From the NCBI GenBank assembly GCA_021208645.1, contig JAJOJL010000068.1, positions 1 through 44,504 of the forward strand: a stretch of DNA of 44,504 bases, read 5' to 3'. The translations under genes and the position numbers were made by a program. Shown piece by piece: positions 19,395 to 27,932 of the stretch (positions are counted from its first letter, which is position 1; each line of letters starts with the position of its first letter). A model generated the notes under the pieces. That model did no database searches. It saw nothing but the letters and a program-made list of their open reading frames with translations, and was not told where the DNA came from. This DNA is from Bacillus sp. (in: firmicutes) (GTDB lineage Bacteria; Bacillota; Bacilli; Bacillales; Salisediminibacteriaceae).

Positions 19395-19477
19395 AATAAC
19401 CACCCTTTCTAAAAATCCGTTATTGTACATTTAACCTACTTTTGAAATCAATAAACTTGTATTTGAAAAGTCCTAAT

Positions 19478-19738
19478 CTATATAACAAATAGCATATGGA
19501 CAAAATAAGTTATCCCGGCTGAACCCAGCATAATCGTAAGGGCAAGGATCCAGTTGTGCACCCTTTGTTCCTTAATTGCAAAATAGTTAAACAAAAGAAA
19601 GACAACAAATACGCAAACAAGGAACCAGGGAACTAAGTTTGGATTTGTCCAGAACAAACCAAAGAGGACATATAGAAAAGAAATAACCGCTCCTGCTCCT
19701 ATAAGGATATTTCCAATAATCCAGCCTTTCGTTTCCAT
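19478..19738 (-). CDS. Small three-segment membrane protein
   Basis: An 86-residue hydrophobic protein with three membrane segments: IIGNILIGAGAVISFLYVLF, PWFLVCVFVVFLLFNYFAI and ILALTIMLGSAGITYFVHML. The ATG at 19738 follows an AAGGAGGG site; the frame extends upstream but without a site. No family recognised. Confidence 0.65.
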   Translation of the reverse strand: METKGWIIGNILIGAGAVISFLYVLFGLFWTNPNLVPWFLVCVFVVFLLFNYFAIKEQRVHNWILALTIMLGSAGITYFVHMLFVI

Positions 19739-19860
19739 GACGTCCCTCCTTCTTTTATGACTGTTGTATAGTTTCATGTACCCTAAAACGTGAACACTAA
19801 TCATTTTTTCAAGGGTAATACGGTCATCAAACACCTTGTTCTATGGCGGATATTTTATAT

Positions 19861-19898
19861 GAAAAAAAGTATTGGAATGTTATCCAATACCTTTTTTG
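19861..19898. terminator. Bidirectional terminator, probably of the GH115 gene
   Basis: Stem GGTATTGGAT / ATTCCAATAC with T-runs on both strands. On the minus strand the nearest upstream gene is GH115, which ends at 20272, with miniature element C inserted in between. Confidence 0.65.
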
Positions 19899-19919
19899 AC
19901 CTCAGATTATATTAATATT

Positions 19920-20200
19920 TGGCTCTTTTCGCATAGATTGTTGTTTTTGAGCAATATTTTGGGCTTGGTTACGCTACAGGCGGACGCTTTCCGCGGGCAA
20001 TGCCTCAGCCTCCTCGGGAAAATCGCCCTGCGGTGTCTTCGTCTATCATCCTGTCTCTTCCTCTGCTAGTAAAGCTCTGTAGTAAAGTCCGTCGAGACAA
20101 CTCGTAGCTCTTTCATGATGCAATGCTCGTCGCTGGAGTCGCCGCCTTCCGCTCCAACAAGCCTTTTTTAAAATAGCAACAAAGTTTACGAAAAGAGCCT
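19920..20200. mobile_element. Miniature inverted-repeat element C
   Basis: A 281-bp non-coding element with termini TGGCTCTTTTCG and CGAAAAGAGCCT and a further pair ATTGTTG / CAACAA. It is flanked by a 6-bp duplication AATATT (19914-19919, 20201-20206). It shares the core GCTTTCCGCGGGCAATGCC and the extra arm (TCTCTTCCTCTGCTAG, CGTCGAGACAA) with element B, but its right core arm has diverged (GTCGCCGCCTTCCGC). It lies in the 3' untranslated stretch of GH115. Confidence 0.85.
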
Positions 20201-20271
20201 AATATTTTTACTCAAAATCTAGGATGATTCCCAGTTAATAAGTTTTAGCTAAAGTACTATAGGGCGGTTTA

Positions 20272-23157
20272 CTAATTTTTTCCTACATAATATGTCTCTG
20301 TTGGCCCCAAGTAACTAGTTGCTGGTTTCCTTCCTTCTGGATAAATGACGAGTTTTTCTAAAACGAATCCTGGGCTCACAGCATAGATGCGTAGAGTATT
20401 TAAGCCTGCCTTACAATTGATACTACTTCTGTACGTGCGAATGTTATTGACTACACCAGCATCCCACTCTTTCCCTTCCACGCGGTATCCTTCTGGAATG
20501 GTGTTCTCTACATTAATGTCATCTTCATTAGTTTGGATTCCACAAGCAATTGTGTTTTCTCTCGTGACAGGGTTCGACGGGTTCATGTAAAGTTCCACTT
20601 CATACACTCCGCCTTCTTGAACGACGAAATGATACTCAAGATATGGTGCATCCTTCTCTGGAGTAAAGTATTCCGTTGTTGGAAAAGCCTTCACTGCAGA
20701 TAAAGTTTTTCCGTAGCCCTCAAGGACTTCAAATTGACCCGCTTCCGCCCTCTTGTTATGAACAAAATGCGCTGCTTCCATGGAGATGTAGCCATTTGTG
20801 TCTACAAAGGTGCCTTCAGGATATTGGCTTAAGTCCATTTGTGGCGCATTTACAATGATGGTTACGGCACCTACTGGTGTCTCCACGACAATCTTGCCTT
20901 CCGTCTCCCCATTCATGGTACTGCGATCAATTTTCACCTCAATTACATCCATTGCTTTTTCGATGCCGTCTAGGGTACCGCTCGTCTTTGAACAGGTGAT
21001 CCATTTGTTTTCACAAGTAATCGTATAATCTGCATCAAGGTCACTAGTGCTTGCAATGGTAAAGGACGCTTCCTCCACATCTGGCTGCAAAAAGGCGTTT
21101 AAGTGTAGCGTGTTTTTATGCCATGGACTACCTTCGCTTCGCTCTTCTGTGCCATCAATGGAGACTAACAGCCTCGGTTTACTAGTAGGCAATACATTCA
21201 TTATAATTGGGTATTTGCATTCGTCTTCATTCCAATGGATAAAGCCAATATGCTCCGAAAGTCCCATTCCGTACCACTTACCATCATCGATTGTATGATA
21301 CTGGTCCACCAGCTCCCGGTCTCTTATGAAACACTCTCTTATCTCCTCGGAAAGTTTGTTTGCTTCCATTAAGTTGAGCTTCGCGTAGTAATTATTTTTT
21401 CCAGTCAACAACCACATTTTCTGTAAATTTAGATTGCCTACGGCAGGATAATACACTAATGCAAAATAAACTGGTAAATTCTCCGGATCCACCGTGTTAT
21501 ATAGATCATCGGCCATCTCTAAAAGGTCATCGATTTGCTCAAGTAAATGGCCTGTTTCCTTGTAATTTACAGGGTGATAGACTTCAGCATTCATGTGCTC
21601 AGGTCGGCGGTTATGGGCAATCTTTGTATAGCCGTTTAGGAGTTCAACTACTTTGGTCTTATCCTCATTTTGGAACATAGCCCCAAACTGTTTTTCTACC
21701 CATTGTTTCGTATATTGGTCTGTTTTGTTTATAGCTCCTGTCCCCCATTTTTCAAAATCATAGGCTAAGTCTAGGAAAAAGGATAAGGGGAATTCCTGGG
21801 TGGCAATGTCCCCAACATTTACAATCCATAGGTCACGAATACCAAAGTCGTAAGCCATCGTCATCTGTTCCCAAATCTTTGGTAGGTAAGAGCTGTTCAC
21901 CCACTCATAAGATATTGGACCACCATGATAATCAAAATGATAATACATGCCGTAGCCGCCAGAATGGTTACGCATTTCTTCTGTTGGTAGTGTACGGAGG
22001 TTCCCATGGTTATCGTCACAGAGCATAAGAATTACGTCTTCTAATTCCTCCGAGTTCATCAACCCTGGTGTAGTTTCATCACCGTAAAAGAACGGTTCCA
22101 CTTCTTTATAGAGGGCAAGCATTCTTGGTACTTCGGATAGATTAGGGTTAACGTTTTCTTGAATTAACTTGTTTTGCGTTTGGAGCACTTCACGAAGCAA
22201 TTGGATATTGTCCGCAAGGGTCGCTTCTTTGCCCATAATAGACGTATCTTGTTCCCCACGCATACCGACAGTAATGACGCTTTCGAAGTTGGCGCCACGC
22301 TTCAGGCCATCGTCCCAAAACTTTGTGATCCCTTCTCGATTCGTAATGAAGTTCCAAGCATCACCGTATTTGGAGTCGGGGCCACGGAGGTATTTATATT
22401 CCTCTCCGTAACGTAAACATGGCTCGTGGTGGGAAGCACCCATGACAACACCATATTCATCTGCTAATTCTGCATTGGCTAGTCCTGGTCCCTCATCGTA
22501 GAAACGGGCAGACCACATGGCTGGCCAGAGATAATTTCCTTTTAATCGTAGGAGTAGTTGAAAAACATGGTCATACATCTCCGCATTATGACCACCGAAT
22601 CTTGTCATTGTCCAAGTGCCAAATGCCGGCCAATCATCGTTGATAAAAAAGCCACGGTAACGAACGGAAGGCTCTTTAGAAATATATTTAAAGTCTCCCT
22701 TTAAAGAAAAGGATTCTTTCGGCTGCGGCTTCACATCGTTCCAATCTACTAACGGAGATACACCTAAAAGCTCTGATAAATGGAAGAGACCGTAGATAGT
22801 TCCCCGTTTATCACTACCGGCGATTACTAACGCTTTTCCCACGTTTTCTGTCGGGTTTTTGATAACTTGTAATAAAAACACTTCTCTTTTGCCTTTGATT
22901 TCAGTCAGGTCGATTAAGTTTTTTTCTTCAAGCTCTTGAAGGATTGGACTTTGGCCAACTGTTCCGTAAATGACGGCTGTTGAGCCGAGCGTGTTTCTGT
23001 CTGTGGTTGCTTGTGGGGCATGTCCGAATACTAACTCTAGGTCGTGCATTACCCGTTTCGCGATTTTATTCACACCACTGAAGGCTTCTTTTTCTTGGAA
23101 AAATAAAGCCTCAGCCGTTTTGCTTTTTAACATATTTTGATTAATTACAAATTCCAT
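20272..23157 (-). CDS. Glycoside hydrolase family 115, xylan alpha-glucuronidase
   Basis: A 961-residue enzyme that removes (4-O-methyl)glucuronic acid from xylan. The N-terminal domain (residues 1-165) is followed by the long catalytic barrel with GH115 blocks: PSVRYRGFFINDDWP, FGGHNAEMYDHVFQLLLRLK, NYLWPAMWSARFY, GASHHEPCLR and TVGMRGEQDTSIMG. The C-terminal portion (from about 700) forms beta-rich accessory domains. There is no signal peptide, so it probably works inside the cell. AGAAAGGATG precedes the ATG. A cre-like site lies about 190 bp upstream. Its partner GH43 is 15 kb away, not in one operon. Confidence 0.92.
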   Translation of the reverse strand: MEFVINQNMLKSKTAEALFFQEKEAFSGVNKIAKRVMHDLELVFGHAPQATTDRNTLGSTAVIYGTVGQSPILQELEEKNLIDLTEIKGKREVFLLQVIKNPTENVGKALVIAGSDKRGTIYGLFHLSELLGVSPLVDWNDVKPQPKESFSLKGDFKYISKEPSVRYRGFFINDDWPAFGTWTMTRFGGHNAEMYDHVFQLLLRLKGNYLWPAMWSARFYDEGPGLANAELADEYGVVMGASHHEPCLRYGEEYKYLRGPDSKYGDAWNFITNREGITKFWDDGLKRGANFESVITVGMRGEQDTSIMGKEATLADNIQLLREVLQTQNKLIQENVNPNLSEVPRMLALYKEVEPFFYGDETTPGLMNSEELEDVILMLCDDNHGNLRTLPTEEMRNHSGGYGMYYHFDYHGGPISYEWVNSSYLPKIWEQMTMAYDFGIRDLWIVNVGDIATQEFPLSFFLDLAYDFEKWGTGAINKTDQYTKQWVEKQFGAMFQNEDKTKVVELLNGYTKIAHNRRPEHMNAEVYHPVNYKETGHLLEQIDDLLEMADDLYNTVDPENLPVYFALVYYPAVGNLNLQKMWLLTGKNNYYAKLNLMEANKLSEEIRECFIRDRELVDQYHTIDDGKWYGMGLSEHIGFIHWNEDECKYPIIMNVLPTSKPRLLVSIDGTEERSEGSPWHKNTLHLNAFLQPDVEEASFTIASTSDLDADYTITCENKWITCSKTSGTLDGIEKAMDVIEVKIDRSTMNGETEGKIVVETPVGAVTIIVNAPQMDLSQYPEGTFVDTNGYISMEAAHFVHNKRAEAGQFEVLEGYGKTLSAVKAFPTTEYFTPEKDAPYLEYHFVVQEGGVYEVELYMNPSNPVTRENTIACGIQTNEDDINVENTIPEGYRVEGKEWDAGVVNNIRTYRSSINCKAGLNTLRIYAVSPGFVLEKLVIYPEGRKPATSYLGPTETYYVGKN

Positions 23158-23289
23158 AAAGACATCCTTTCTTGTTGCTGTTCTATTTCGTTTTTTTATT
23201 CAATTTCCTGCAAATATGTATCCTGCCTATGGTGTACAACAAGTTTGTTTAACACTGCTTTGGACAGTTTTTTTAAAGATACTACATAC

Positions 23290-23355
23290 TTATTATTCCT
23301 TTAATTGCTAGATACAATGTGGATTTCCAAGACCTGATTAATGTAAGCGCTATTA
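23290..23355 (-). promoter_or_regulatory. Possible promoter and cre site of the GH115 gene
   Basis: On the minus strand TTGTAT (23312-23317) and TAATAA (23290-23295) are 16 bp apart. Just upstream, TGTAAGCGCTATTA (23342-23355) differs at one position from the CcpA cre consensus. Carbon catabolite control of a xylan enzyme would be expected, but the site lies upstream of -35. Confidence 0.4.
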
Positions 23356-23548
23356 AAATTGGCTTCGTCGATGAACTAGCACGGTCATATGGCAAAACAG
23401 AAACATAGGAACATATACGCCCCATGCTACCCAATGGTGAATTGTTCGTCAACCTAGCTTTCTATTGAAGAAACTTTAAAAAATACAGTTTAGCTATTAG
23501 AGAAGCTAAGAAAGCACCCCTGAGAGCAGGAAGGTGCTTAGGAATTTC

Positions 23549-23652
23549 TCCAATTTGAATGCGTTGCTTGTTTTTCGTGCTTTACGGGCAAATTGGACCT
23601 TCCAATTTGACCGCTACGCTGGCTTTTCGTCCTTTACGGGCAAATTAATCTT
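23549..23652. repeat. Two tandem copies of a ~53-bp unit
   Basis: Each copy contains CCAATTTGA, then TTTTCGT, then CTTTACGGGCAAATT; the shared tail starts near 23575 and 23628. The 23158-23696 gap otherwise holds only a short protein-like remnant near 23357 and no supported gene. Confidence 0.6.
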
Positions 23653-23696
23653 CTTCCGCAAAGCTAATCACCCACTTCTATATATAGCAATGCTCA

Positions 23697-24149
23697 TTAG
23701 TGAACTTGGTGTTCCATTTCAATGGGAACCCCTGCATCTTTAATGAGGTTGTATGCTGGGCAGCGTCTTTTTACTTCATCTAGCAGTTGGTCCACCTTTT
23801 CCTTTCCAGAAGAAATACCAAAAGTGAGTTTTTGCTGAACAGATTGGAAATGGGGATTTACTCCTTCCACCCCTTGAAGTCCTCGAATATCTATTTCACC
23901 TACAGTTTCAATCTCCAGACTTGTTACATCTATTTCTAATTCTTTTGCAATCATTTTAATCATTACTGATTCGCACCCCGCCAGTGAGGAAAGAACATAT
24001 TCCATCGGGTTAGGTGCAGAATCCGTTCCCCCTAACTCTTCAGGCTCGTCCATATGAAATGAATGAAAATGACGGACTGACATTTCAGACTTATATCCCT
24101 CAACTAATTTACTCTTCGATGATAATTTTACAACGGAATCATTGTTCAT
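23697..24149 (-). CDS. OsmC-family peroxiredoxin-like protein
   Basis: About 150 residues. The two redox cysteines of the OsmC/Ohr superfamily are present: AGCESVMIKM (about residue 65) and RRCPAYN (about 130). Such proteins reduce organic hydroperoxides or persulfides; the short form with GGTDSAPNPMEYVL matches the YhfA/OsmC-like group. The ATG at 24149 fits the AAGGGA ribosome site; a start 6 codons upstream does not. Monocistronic. Confidence 0.88.
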   Translation of the reverse strand: MNNDSVVKLSSKSKLVEGYKSEMSVRHFHSFHMDEPEELGGTDSAPNPMEYVLSSLAGCESVMIKMIAKELEIDVTSLEIETVGEIDIRGLQGVEGVNPHFQSVQQKLTFGISSGKEKVDQLLDEVKRRCPAYNLIKDAGVPIEMEHQVH

Positions 24150-24207
24150 ATTACCAAATCCCTTCATGAAGAATTATTAGCACAGTTTGTGCTTAATATC
24201 GATTTTC

Positions 24208-24229
24208 GCTACAGGAGCTCAAATCAACG
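24208..24229. repeat. Internally deleted remnant of the miniature-element family
   Basis: GCTACAGGAGCTC (24208-24220) is joined directly to AAATCAACG (24221-24229). In element B these two blocks flank the whole core (14757-14769 and 14936-14944), so this looks like element B with its core removed. Confidence 0.45.
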
Positions 24230-24497
24230 TTTATCATAAAATAACACCAGCCTTTAACAGCCTTTTTATTATTCCCTTCACCAACTTAAATACTTTGAAC
24301 ATTTTTCGAAAAGCATTCAGTCCTAGTTACTAAACCTAACCTCAATATAAAAGTTTAATACTGTACACACTTCGTATATCGATTTTTTCTCTCAACGAAA
24401 ACTCTTTCCTTTCCTTACTAACTCTTCTTTACATGATCCATGTAACTTTGTACATAATAAAAACCGCCGTCAACAATAGTAATACGTTCGGTTAAGA

Positions 24498-24564
24498 GGG
24501 AGAAGATGTTAAAACAAAAGACTTTGGAGATGCAATTAGCACGCTAATTAACATCTCCTTTTTA
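24498..24564 (+). terminator. Terminator-like hairpin in a gene-free stretch
   Basis: GGGAGAAGATGTTAA (24498-24512) pairs with TTAACATCTCC (24548-24558) around a 35-base loop, followed by five T. No gene precedes it on this strand within 24150-24497, so it may end a small RNA or be a relic. Confidence 0.45.
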
Positions 24565-24789
24565 TGTTGATACACAAGCGTTTAGGGGATATACTATGTG
24601 TTTTAACAGGCATTTTAGTACTCTTTTTGCACAACAAATAACAAAGGTGAATAAATTCATGCATTGATTTTATTCGGGTGTTAAATTCAATATGCAACCT
24701 AGAAATTCGAAAAAGTTAAGAGATCAGCCTGGTCTGGGCCATAAGGGTCCACTCTTATGGATTAGGAAATCAGGTTTAAGCACCCATCT

Positions 24790-24891
24790 GATAAATAAGC
24801 GGAGAAATTTCCCTTAATTAGCAAATAGCATTAAAAATAAATTAAATAGCCGGAGAAATTCCACTAGCATTGCAAAAATATCCACAAGAGG
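24790..24891. repeat. AAGCGGAGAAATTTCC repeats left of the IS
   Basis: Two direct copies of a unit with core GGAGAAATT (about 24799 and 24850), each followed by a TAGCA-TTGCA/TTAAA segment. The second is the left arm of the inverted repeat that brackets the insertion sequence. Confidence 0.55.
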
Positions 24892-26431
24892 ATACCGGGG
24901 TTACTTTTTGTTACTATTATGCATAATTTTTCCATTCGGATTTCTCAGCCTTGAGCCAAAAAAGCAAGAGAGTTGTAATCGAACCCCGTTATCCAAAAAT
25001 TGGATATTATTATCTTTTTTTCTTATATTTTGCCATTGAGCTAGTACTTACCCCCACTGGTTTTACAATCGCCACACCTGCGTCATGAAGTTTAATTTCA
25101 TTTGGCGGGTGCTGGCTCTTTTGTCTTCCTTTCGATGTTCTTTCTGGTAAACGGTGTAACTCATGGAGAAAACTTTTCCATGTCCTTTCGGCATGGATCC
25201 GGAGTAGGGTGAGTACTTTCCAGGTGGTCTTCTTAGTTTTCTCAACTAACCTAACATATAAAGTGACACAGTATGCCGTCATTGCAAAGAAAATCTGATT
25301 CCAAATTCCTTGGGGTTGGGTACTTTGTAGTTTAACTAGACGTAGATGTTGTTTCATCCACTTGAAAAACAATTCAATGATCCAACGGTGCCGGTACAAT
25401 TCGGTTACTTCTTCGGATTTCAAATCCCAACGATTGGTTACGACACGGTATTCTTTCCCCTCTTCATCCGTGAATTCAACAAGACGAAGGGGCTGTTCCA
25501 TGGATCTGAAGTTACTCCCCATGACGACTAAGGCGTCTAGCTTAACCCTGCTGCCATCGGGAACTTCATAGGAGTTTATAATGTTCGCCTTATGCCCAGC
25601 TTGGATACGCATGGCGAATGGAATCTGGTTTCCCACCCAATGGTCCATTTTTTTATAATCCACATAGCCACGGTCCATCACATGGGTCGCATGGGGATCT
25701 ATCACGAGCTCAAGCATGACTTCACGATCATCCACATTTCCTGTAGAAGGAATAACCATGTCGGGATAAGCTGTGCCGGGATCCGTTACCACAATCCGAG
25801 TATGTAGCTTCACGCAATTACTATGCTTTGTAAAATACGTCCATTTTCCTAGTGTAGGTCCAAGAAGCAGAGAAGAAGAATCTACGAGATGAAGACGCCC
25901 CAAAGAAGGGATCCCTTTTCTGTTACTTGTCAGCTTATTCAATTGGCTAACAGCCGCAAGAAATAACTGCCGTGGAAGGATGGAAGGTAAAGCATTGACT
26001 CGACGACATAGTTGAGAAGCACTAATACTAGTGAGGCCAAACAGTTCCTCCGTACCTTCCATGGCACGAATCCGTTCTTCTGTTTCCTCGTAGGATTTCC
26101 AATTTCCAAATTGCATGGCGACACAAATCCTCATTAAATTAGCGGTGGTCAGTTTTTTAACACCGTTGTCTAAGAACGAACACTTAAATGACTCAAACGG
26201 TAAGAAAGATAGGAATTTACTAAATACAGTCTGATTTGATATAATGTTATCCATGAAAGTCTCCTTTAGTAGCAGTCACGGATAACGTGGGTTCAGCTTC
26301 TACTTTAAGGGACTTTTTTGCGTTCGTCCATGAAAAAGCCCCCTATTATTCCAATTAATAGGAGGTTAATTAAATTTATTTTTTGACCTGTGGATATATA
26401 TGCAATGCTAGTGGAAATTCTCCGCTTATTT
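24850..26431 (-). mobile_element. IS4-family insertion within a long inverted repeat
   Basis: The transposase gene is bracketed by about 45-bp inverted arms sharing GGAATTTCTCC-type, CACTAGCATTGCA and ATATCCACA blocks (24850-24888 and 26388-26431). Inside them are shorter inverted matches GAACCCCGTTATCC (near 24982) and GGATAACGTGGGTTC (near 26280), plus CAAAAAAG / CTTTTTTG. I could not fix the exact insertion ends or a target duplication. The outer arms belong to a repeat also found at the left edge of the window, so the IS may have jumped into an older palindrome. Confidence 0.6.
25010..26254 (-). CDS. IS4-family DDE transposase
   Basis: A 414-residue transposase. The catalytic acids fit the IS4 pattern: first Asp in RLHLVDSSSLLL (about 125), second in ATHVMDRGYVDYKKMD (about 195), and Glu in the YREK-like block ELYRHRWIIELFFKWMKQHL (about 295). 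It appears complete and free of frameshifts, so the element may be active. The C-terminus is basic (SMAKYKKKR). Confidence 0.88.
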   Translation of the reverse strand: MDNIISNQTVFSKFLSFLPFESFKCSFLDNGVKKLTTANLMRICVAMQFGNWKSYEETEERIRAMEGTEELFGLTSISASQLCRRVNALPSILPRQLFLAAVSQLNKLTSNRKGIPSLGRLHLVDSSSLLLGPTLGKWTYFTKHSNCVKLHTRIVVTDPGTAYPDMVIPSTGNVDDREVMLELVIDPHATHVMDRGYVDYKKMDHWVGNQIPFAMRIQAGHKANIINSYEVPDGSRVKLDALVVMGSNFRSMEQPLRLVEFTDEEGKEYRVVTNRWDLKSEEVTELYRHRWIIELFFKWMKQHLRLVKLQSTQPQGIWNQIFFAMTAYCVTLYVRLVEKTKKTTWKVLTLLRIHAERTWKSFLHELHRLPERTSKGRQKSQHPPNEIKLHDAGVAIVKPVGVSTSSMAKYKKKR

Positions 26432-26640
26432 TATTTCATTGGTAAGGATCTTAAGCAATAGGTATACTGAAACAAGTTGATAAACTGCTGTGGATACTGG
26501 TCAATGAGTATTGAAGGTTAATATAAGAAAGAAAACGCTGTTTTAACCAAAGAAAAGAGCCGTGATTTCTGTGAAATCAACGGCTTTTTATATTGTTGTT
26601 TTCATTGTTAATTCGATAGCTAATTTGTATTTTCTCCTCG
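26420..26640. repeat. Dispersed repeat, copy 2
   Basis: Matches the left edge of the window: 26420-26449 with 183-212, and 26512-26592 with 217-302. It includes the hairpin GCCGTGATTTC / GAAATCAACGGC (26559-26584). On the minus strand this hairpin follows the tRNA cluster and could terminate it. Confidence 0.6.
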
Positions 26641-26682
26641 TTATCCGAACGGGTTAATTATCCAAGATAAGGATTTTAAGTA

Positions 26683-26758
26683 TGGTGGAGCCTAGCGGGA
26701 TCGAACCGCTGACCTCCTGCGTGCAAGGCAGGCGCTCTCCCAGCTGAGCTAAGGCCCC
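26683..26758 (-). tRNA. tRNA-Ala (TGC)
   Basis: Cloverleaf reads clearly, with acceptor arm GGGGCCT / AGGCTCC, anticodon loop TTGCACG and encoded CCA. Last gene of a seven-tRNA cluster on this strand. Confidence 0.95.
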
Positions 26759-26858
26759 GTAGTTTTTTCAATGATGCTTATTCATGTAGCTTACGGACGA
26801 TGTAACGCTCCAAATCGCCCTGTTTCTTCCTCAATATGTTTATGCAACGGAAAGAAAA

Positions 26859-26934
26859 TGGTGAGCCATGAAGGACTCGAACCTTCGACCCTCTGATTAA
26901 AAGTCAGATGCTCTACCAACTGAGCTAATGGCTC
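26859..26934 (-). tRNA. tRNA-Lys (TTT)
   Basis: Acceptor GAGCCAT / ATGGCTC, anticodon arm CTGACTTTTAATCAG, encoded CCA. A 100-bp spacer separates it from tRNA-Ala. Confidence 0.95.
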
Positions 26935-26937
26935 TCA

Positions 26938-27012
26938 TGGCTGGGCTAGAAGGATTCGAACCTTCGCATGACGGAATCAAAATCCGTTGCCTTACCGCTT
27001 GGCTATAGCCCA
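26938..27012 (-). tRNA. tRNA-Gln (TTG)
   Basis: Acceptor TGGGCTA / TAGCCCA, anticodon arm CGGATTTTGATTCCG, encoded CCA. Three bases from tRNA-Lys. Confidence 0.95.
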
Positions 27013-27038
27013 ATGAGAAATATATATTAAAGTGAAAA

Positions 27039-27114
<76 letters not shown>

Positions 27115-27129
27115 AACAAAAAAAAAAAA

Positions 27130-27204
27130 TGGTGACCCGTACGGGATTCGAACCCGTGTTACCGCCGTGAAAGGGCGGTGTCTTAACCACTTGACCAACG
27201 GGCC
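27130..27204 (-). tRNA. tRNA-Glu (TTC)
   Basis: Acceptor GGCCCGT / ACGGGTC, anticodon arm CGCCCTTTCACGGCG, encoded CCA. Confidence 0.95.
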
Positions 27205-27209
27205 ACAAC

Positions 27210-27285
27210 TGGAGCTTCCTAGCGGGCTTGAACCGCTGACCTCATCCTTACCATGGAAGTGCTCTACCTACTGAGCTAAGGAAGC
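27210..27285 (-). tRNA. tRNA-Thr (GGT), anticodon-stem mismatch
   Basis: Acceptor GCTTCCT / AGGAAGC, anticodon loop ATGGTAA, encoded CCA. The anticodon stem CTTCC / GGATG has a T-T mismatch where GGAAG would pair fully. Confidence 0.9.
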
Positions 27286-27286
27286 A

Positions 27287-27361
27287 TGGCTCCACAGGCA
27301 GGACTCGAACCTGCGACCGATCGGTTAACAGCCGATAGCTCTACCACTGAGCTACTGTGGA
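27287..27361 (-). tRNA. tRNA-Asn (GTT)
   Basis: Acceptor TCCACAG / CTGTGGA, anticodon loop CTGTTAA, encoded CCA. First gene of the cluster, about 60 bp after its promoter. Confidence 0.95.
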
Positions 27362-27423
27362 ACAGTACAAAATGTATATCTAACCATATGGGATGAGGAA
27401 AAGCTCTTAATCAGACATTTGAT

Positions 27424-27452
27424 ATCATACTACTTTTTTAAAATGAATGCAA
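27424..27452 (-). promoter_or_regulatory. Promoter of the tRNA cluster
   Basis: On the minus strand TTGCAT (27447-27452) and TATGAT (27424-27429) are exactly 17 bp apart, a good housekeeping-sigma promoter reading into tRNA-Asn. Confidence 0.7.
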
Positions 27453-27556
27453 GAGTATTTACACAAAAAATGATAATCATTTTTTTCCAATACTACCAAT
27501 GCTTTTCCCCGTATTTACTTTAATAAAACTCTGCTTCCAAAGCGGTGAAAAAGATA

Positions 27557-27808
27557 TTAATCTGATTGGGATGTTTTTGTATTATATTTTTCTGAATGAC
27601 TACGATTACGGACATACTTTATGTATTCTTTCTGTGTTGTAAACCTTTTATACAGTTTAAATATCATCTGGTACCGTTCTTCCATTGCACGTTTCACAAT
27701 ACCATCAATTCTTGAATCAGATAAATCAAGAAGTAGTTCTTCTAATTCTCTTTTTAACAAATACTCCATTTCTTGCGATTCTTTAGTTGATAACATTAAG
27801 CCTATCAT
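27557..27808 (-). CDS. Conserved-looking small helical protein, unknown function
   Basis: An 83-residue, charged and mostly helical protein (KESQEMEYLLKRELEELLLD, then SRIDGIVKRAMEERYQMIF) without signal peptide or membrane segment. GGGGGTG precedes the ATG by about 11 bases. It is divergent from pdaB. No domain recognised; it could be a small regulatory or sporulation-related protein, but nothing in the sequence proves that. Confidence 0.6.
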   Translation of the reverse strand: MIGLMLSTKESQEMEYLLKRELEELLLDLSDSRIDGIVKRAMEERYQMIFKLYKRFTTQKEYIKYVRNRSHSEKYNTKTSQSD

Positions 27809-27932
27809 ATTATGTTTTCACCCCCTAAATTTATCGTGTAAGAGAAATTATTTTCGTTTTTCATAAATTTTATTCATACATGCCTGTCCATTGAATACAT
27901 ATAAACTAAAGATTGGACAAGGGGGACGCACA

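Noticed and set aside
22169..22416. Two overlapping 80-codon + strand frames
   Set aside because: Antisense shadows inside the GH115 gene.
23357..23410. Short frame IKIGFVDELARSYGKTET as a gene remnant
   Set aside because: Protein-like but only 18 codons, with no start, site or recognisable family.
27469..27481. AATGATAATCATT as a Fur box
   Set aside because: It equals the core of the Fur consensus, but it lies within A and T runs and may simply be a weak hairpin behind the 27557-27808 gene. No iron gene starts here.
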